Shown: positions 62,851 through 64,000 of the stretch, piece by piece
Layout: the number at the start of each line of letters is the position of its first letter
How positions within the stretch are numbered: the stretch's first letter is position 1
Source of the DNA: Phaseolus vulgaris
Lineage: Eukaryota > Streptophyta > Magnoliopsida > Fabales > Fabaceae
DNA: 64,000 nucleotides
Direction of reading: 5' to 3'
NCBI RefSeq assembly: GCF_000499845.2
Contig: NC_023759.2
Span: forward strand, 19,618,644 to 19,682,643
Notes under the pieces: generated by a model
Told to the model about the DNA's origin: nothing
Database searches by the model: none
The model's input: only the letters and a program-made list of their open reading frames with translations
Program-made: the position numbers and the translations under genes

Positions 62851-64000
62851 TGTACCGTCCCGTATCCGGGCGTTGACAAAGTCAAGGTCAAAGTCAATGC
62901 CATGAGTCAAAGTCAACACAAGGCGTCGCCTAGGTGAAAGACGCCAAGAGGAAGCGTTGCCAAGGCGAGGCGTTGCCTAGGTGAAGGCGTCGCCCAACAG
63001 GGCGTCGCCAAGATCAAATATCATTAGGGCAAGGCAATCACAGTGCGGTTCCCCGATACCATGGGTAGGAAAGACCATGGAGGGAGCCACGCCGTGGGAA
63101 GGCCTCAGGTCCCGATAATCCGGGGTAGTGATAAAGAGAAGAAAAAGGTGGCTTCAAAGCCATAGTGATAGCACCAGTGTAGGGCAGCCTGACTCGTGAA
63201 GTACCCCTGCCGCCCCAGAGACGCCTTTGGGACAGATACGACTCAAGGGAGGGTCACGCCCAGGGTAGCCAGGTGCAGGGTACGAGAGGAAGGCAGATAG
63301 CTCTCAAAGTGAGTGACTAGATGATTGGGGGCATGAGTTGGCACCCAAAAAGTCACCCCTTGCGCAGTAGCACTCCCAAGCAGGAGGACTCACACGTAGA
63401 AACGTCCCCAGGTGGGGTCATGGCGCTGGTGAGGCCCTCCACGTGTACGACAGCCAGGTCAGAATAGAAACACCATTTAATCAGGTACCAGGTAATTAAG
63501 TCATTTAATACAGTTTCTGTTTCGAGCGTTTAAGGTACTATAAAGGCTCCCAAGCGTTTCAACGTCTTAAATGCGCTACGTTTCTAATTATACGCGTTAA
63601 TTAAGTGCCTTACGTTTTATGATTAAAAGCGCTTTAAGGCGCTTTAAATGCTTGGGTAGTTTAAATAGCGTCGAGAATGTTGGGAACGGGGTTCGAACTT
63701 TTGGCAAATTTTCCAGAAACTCTCTAGTTGCTTGCTCGAGCCTTGAGGTTACGGACAAGGGACTGGGGAAAGATCTTTGCCAGAACGAGAAAATACACAC
63801 TAGAAATAGTTTCCTTTTTACCACCTTCAGAGTGCCATACCGGTGCTTCGATACGGAGGTGCATAGTTTTTGGTGTTTCTTGCTGGCTGACTTGAGCGTC
63901 GGAGTGCAAACGGCCGCTAGGCGCCCTTTTGTCCTTCTTTGCAGGAATCCACAAGTAATCAGTGGGAAGGAGTCCCTAGCTGACGGTTGAGGTTGCGCAC
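62851..64000 (+). repeat. Element C 3' LTR, cut by window edge
   Basis: 1150 bp visible, matching 51351-52506 with small indels. TATAAAGG at 63539-63546. Confidence 0.9.

Larger units (their letters stand above)
51351..64000 (+). mobile_element. Tat element C, 5' LTR to 3' LTR, right edge cut
   Basis: Plus-strand Tat element: 5' LTR (51351-52536), tRNA-Lys PBS extended to a whole tRNA copy, truncated gag, broken pol, conserved block, 18-bp repeats, two antisense ORF copies separated by LTR-like sequence, polypurine tract (62836-62850) and 3' LTR (62851 to the edge, about 30 bp missing). The LTRs differ by several indels and substitutions, so it is older than A. Only one flank is visible, so no target duplication can be tested. 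Confidence 0.9.

Noticed and set aside
1..64000. Host genes, rRNA, endogenous pararetrovirus or Helitron
   Set aside because: Every long frame I could classify is gag, pol or the Tat antisense ORF. No rRNA sequence, movement or coat protein, or Rep/helicase motif was seen.

Overview
This window is a dense stack of nested LTR retrotransposons from a plant nuclear genome. I found no host gene. The evidence for a plant is: Ty3/gypsy elements of the Tat lineage with a second (archaeal-type) RNase H and an antisense ORF, an Athila-like element, a SIRE/Maximus-like copia fragment, primer-binding sites for cytosolic initiator-Met and Lys(CUU) tRNAs, and GT-AG introns in the antisense ORFs. A legume, probably Phaseoleae, is my guess from the general look of the LTRs; it is not proven. 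The nesting suggests old, silenced heterochromatin such as a pericentromere (inference).

Left part (1-22680). A gag/protease-only element, T1, runs off the left edge (1-3809) and sits in an old minus-strand Tat element, B (pieces at 3810-5392, 17555-19041 and 20191-22680). B is split by a nearly intact 12.2 kb minus-strand Tat element, A (5393-17554), with paired 819 bp LTRs, gag, an open 1405-codon pol, tandem repeats and a spliced antisense ORF. B is also split by a solo LTR, S1 (19042-20190). Its gag is interrupted by a SIRE-like copia 3' end, D (22681-24360).

Middle part (24361-51350). A degenerate plus-strand Athila-like element (24361-28755) is followed by fragments of a gag/protease-carrying family, F: an inverted LTR pair, element F1 (30992-43702) and the truncated copy F2. 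F1 is split by solo LTR S2, by a solo LTR G that itself holds solo LTR S3, and by T2 (38574-43253). T2 is a nearly pristine 4680 bp gag-only element with perfect target duplications and LTRs that differ at about two positions. Next come a solo Tat-type LTR, a 99-bp tandem repeat, an F-like LTR, solo LTR S4 and the 3' end of a further Tat element, H.

Right part (51351-64000). A third Tat element, C, lies on the plus strand with a complete 5' LTR and a 3' LTR that runs off the right edge. Its pol is broken and its antisense ORF is duplicated. Its primer-binding site extends into a full 73-nt copy of tRNA-Lys fused to a truncated gag.

The Tat elements share one plan: LTR - PBS(tRNA-Lys) - gag - pol - an AATAAA-containing block - an element-specific tandem repeat - antisense ORF - polypurine tract - LTR. 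The two strongest unexpected signals are: (1) 16-bp near-palindromes in doublets whose centres are always 21 bp apart, in all five S/D LTR copies; and (2) the retro-copied tRNA-Lys in element C.
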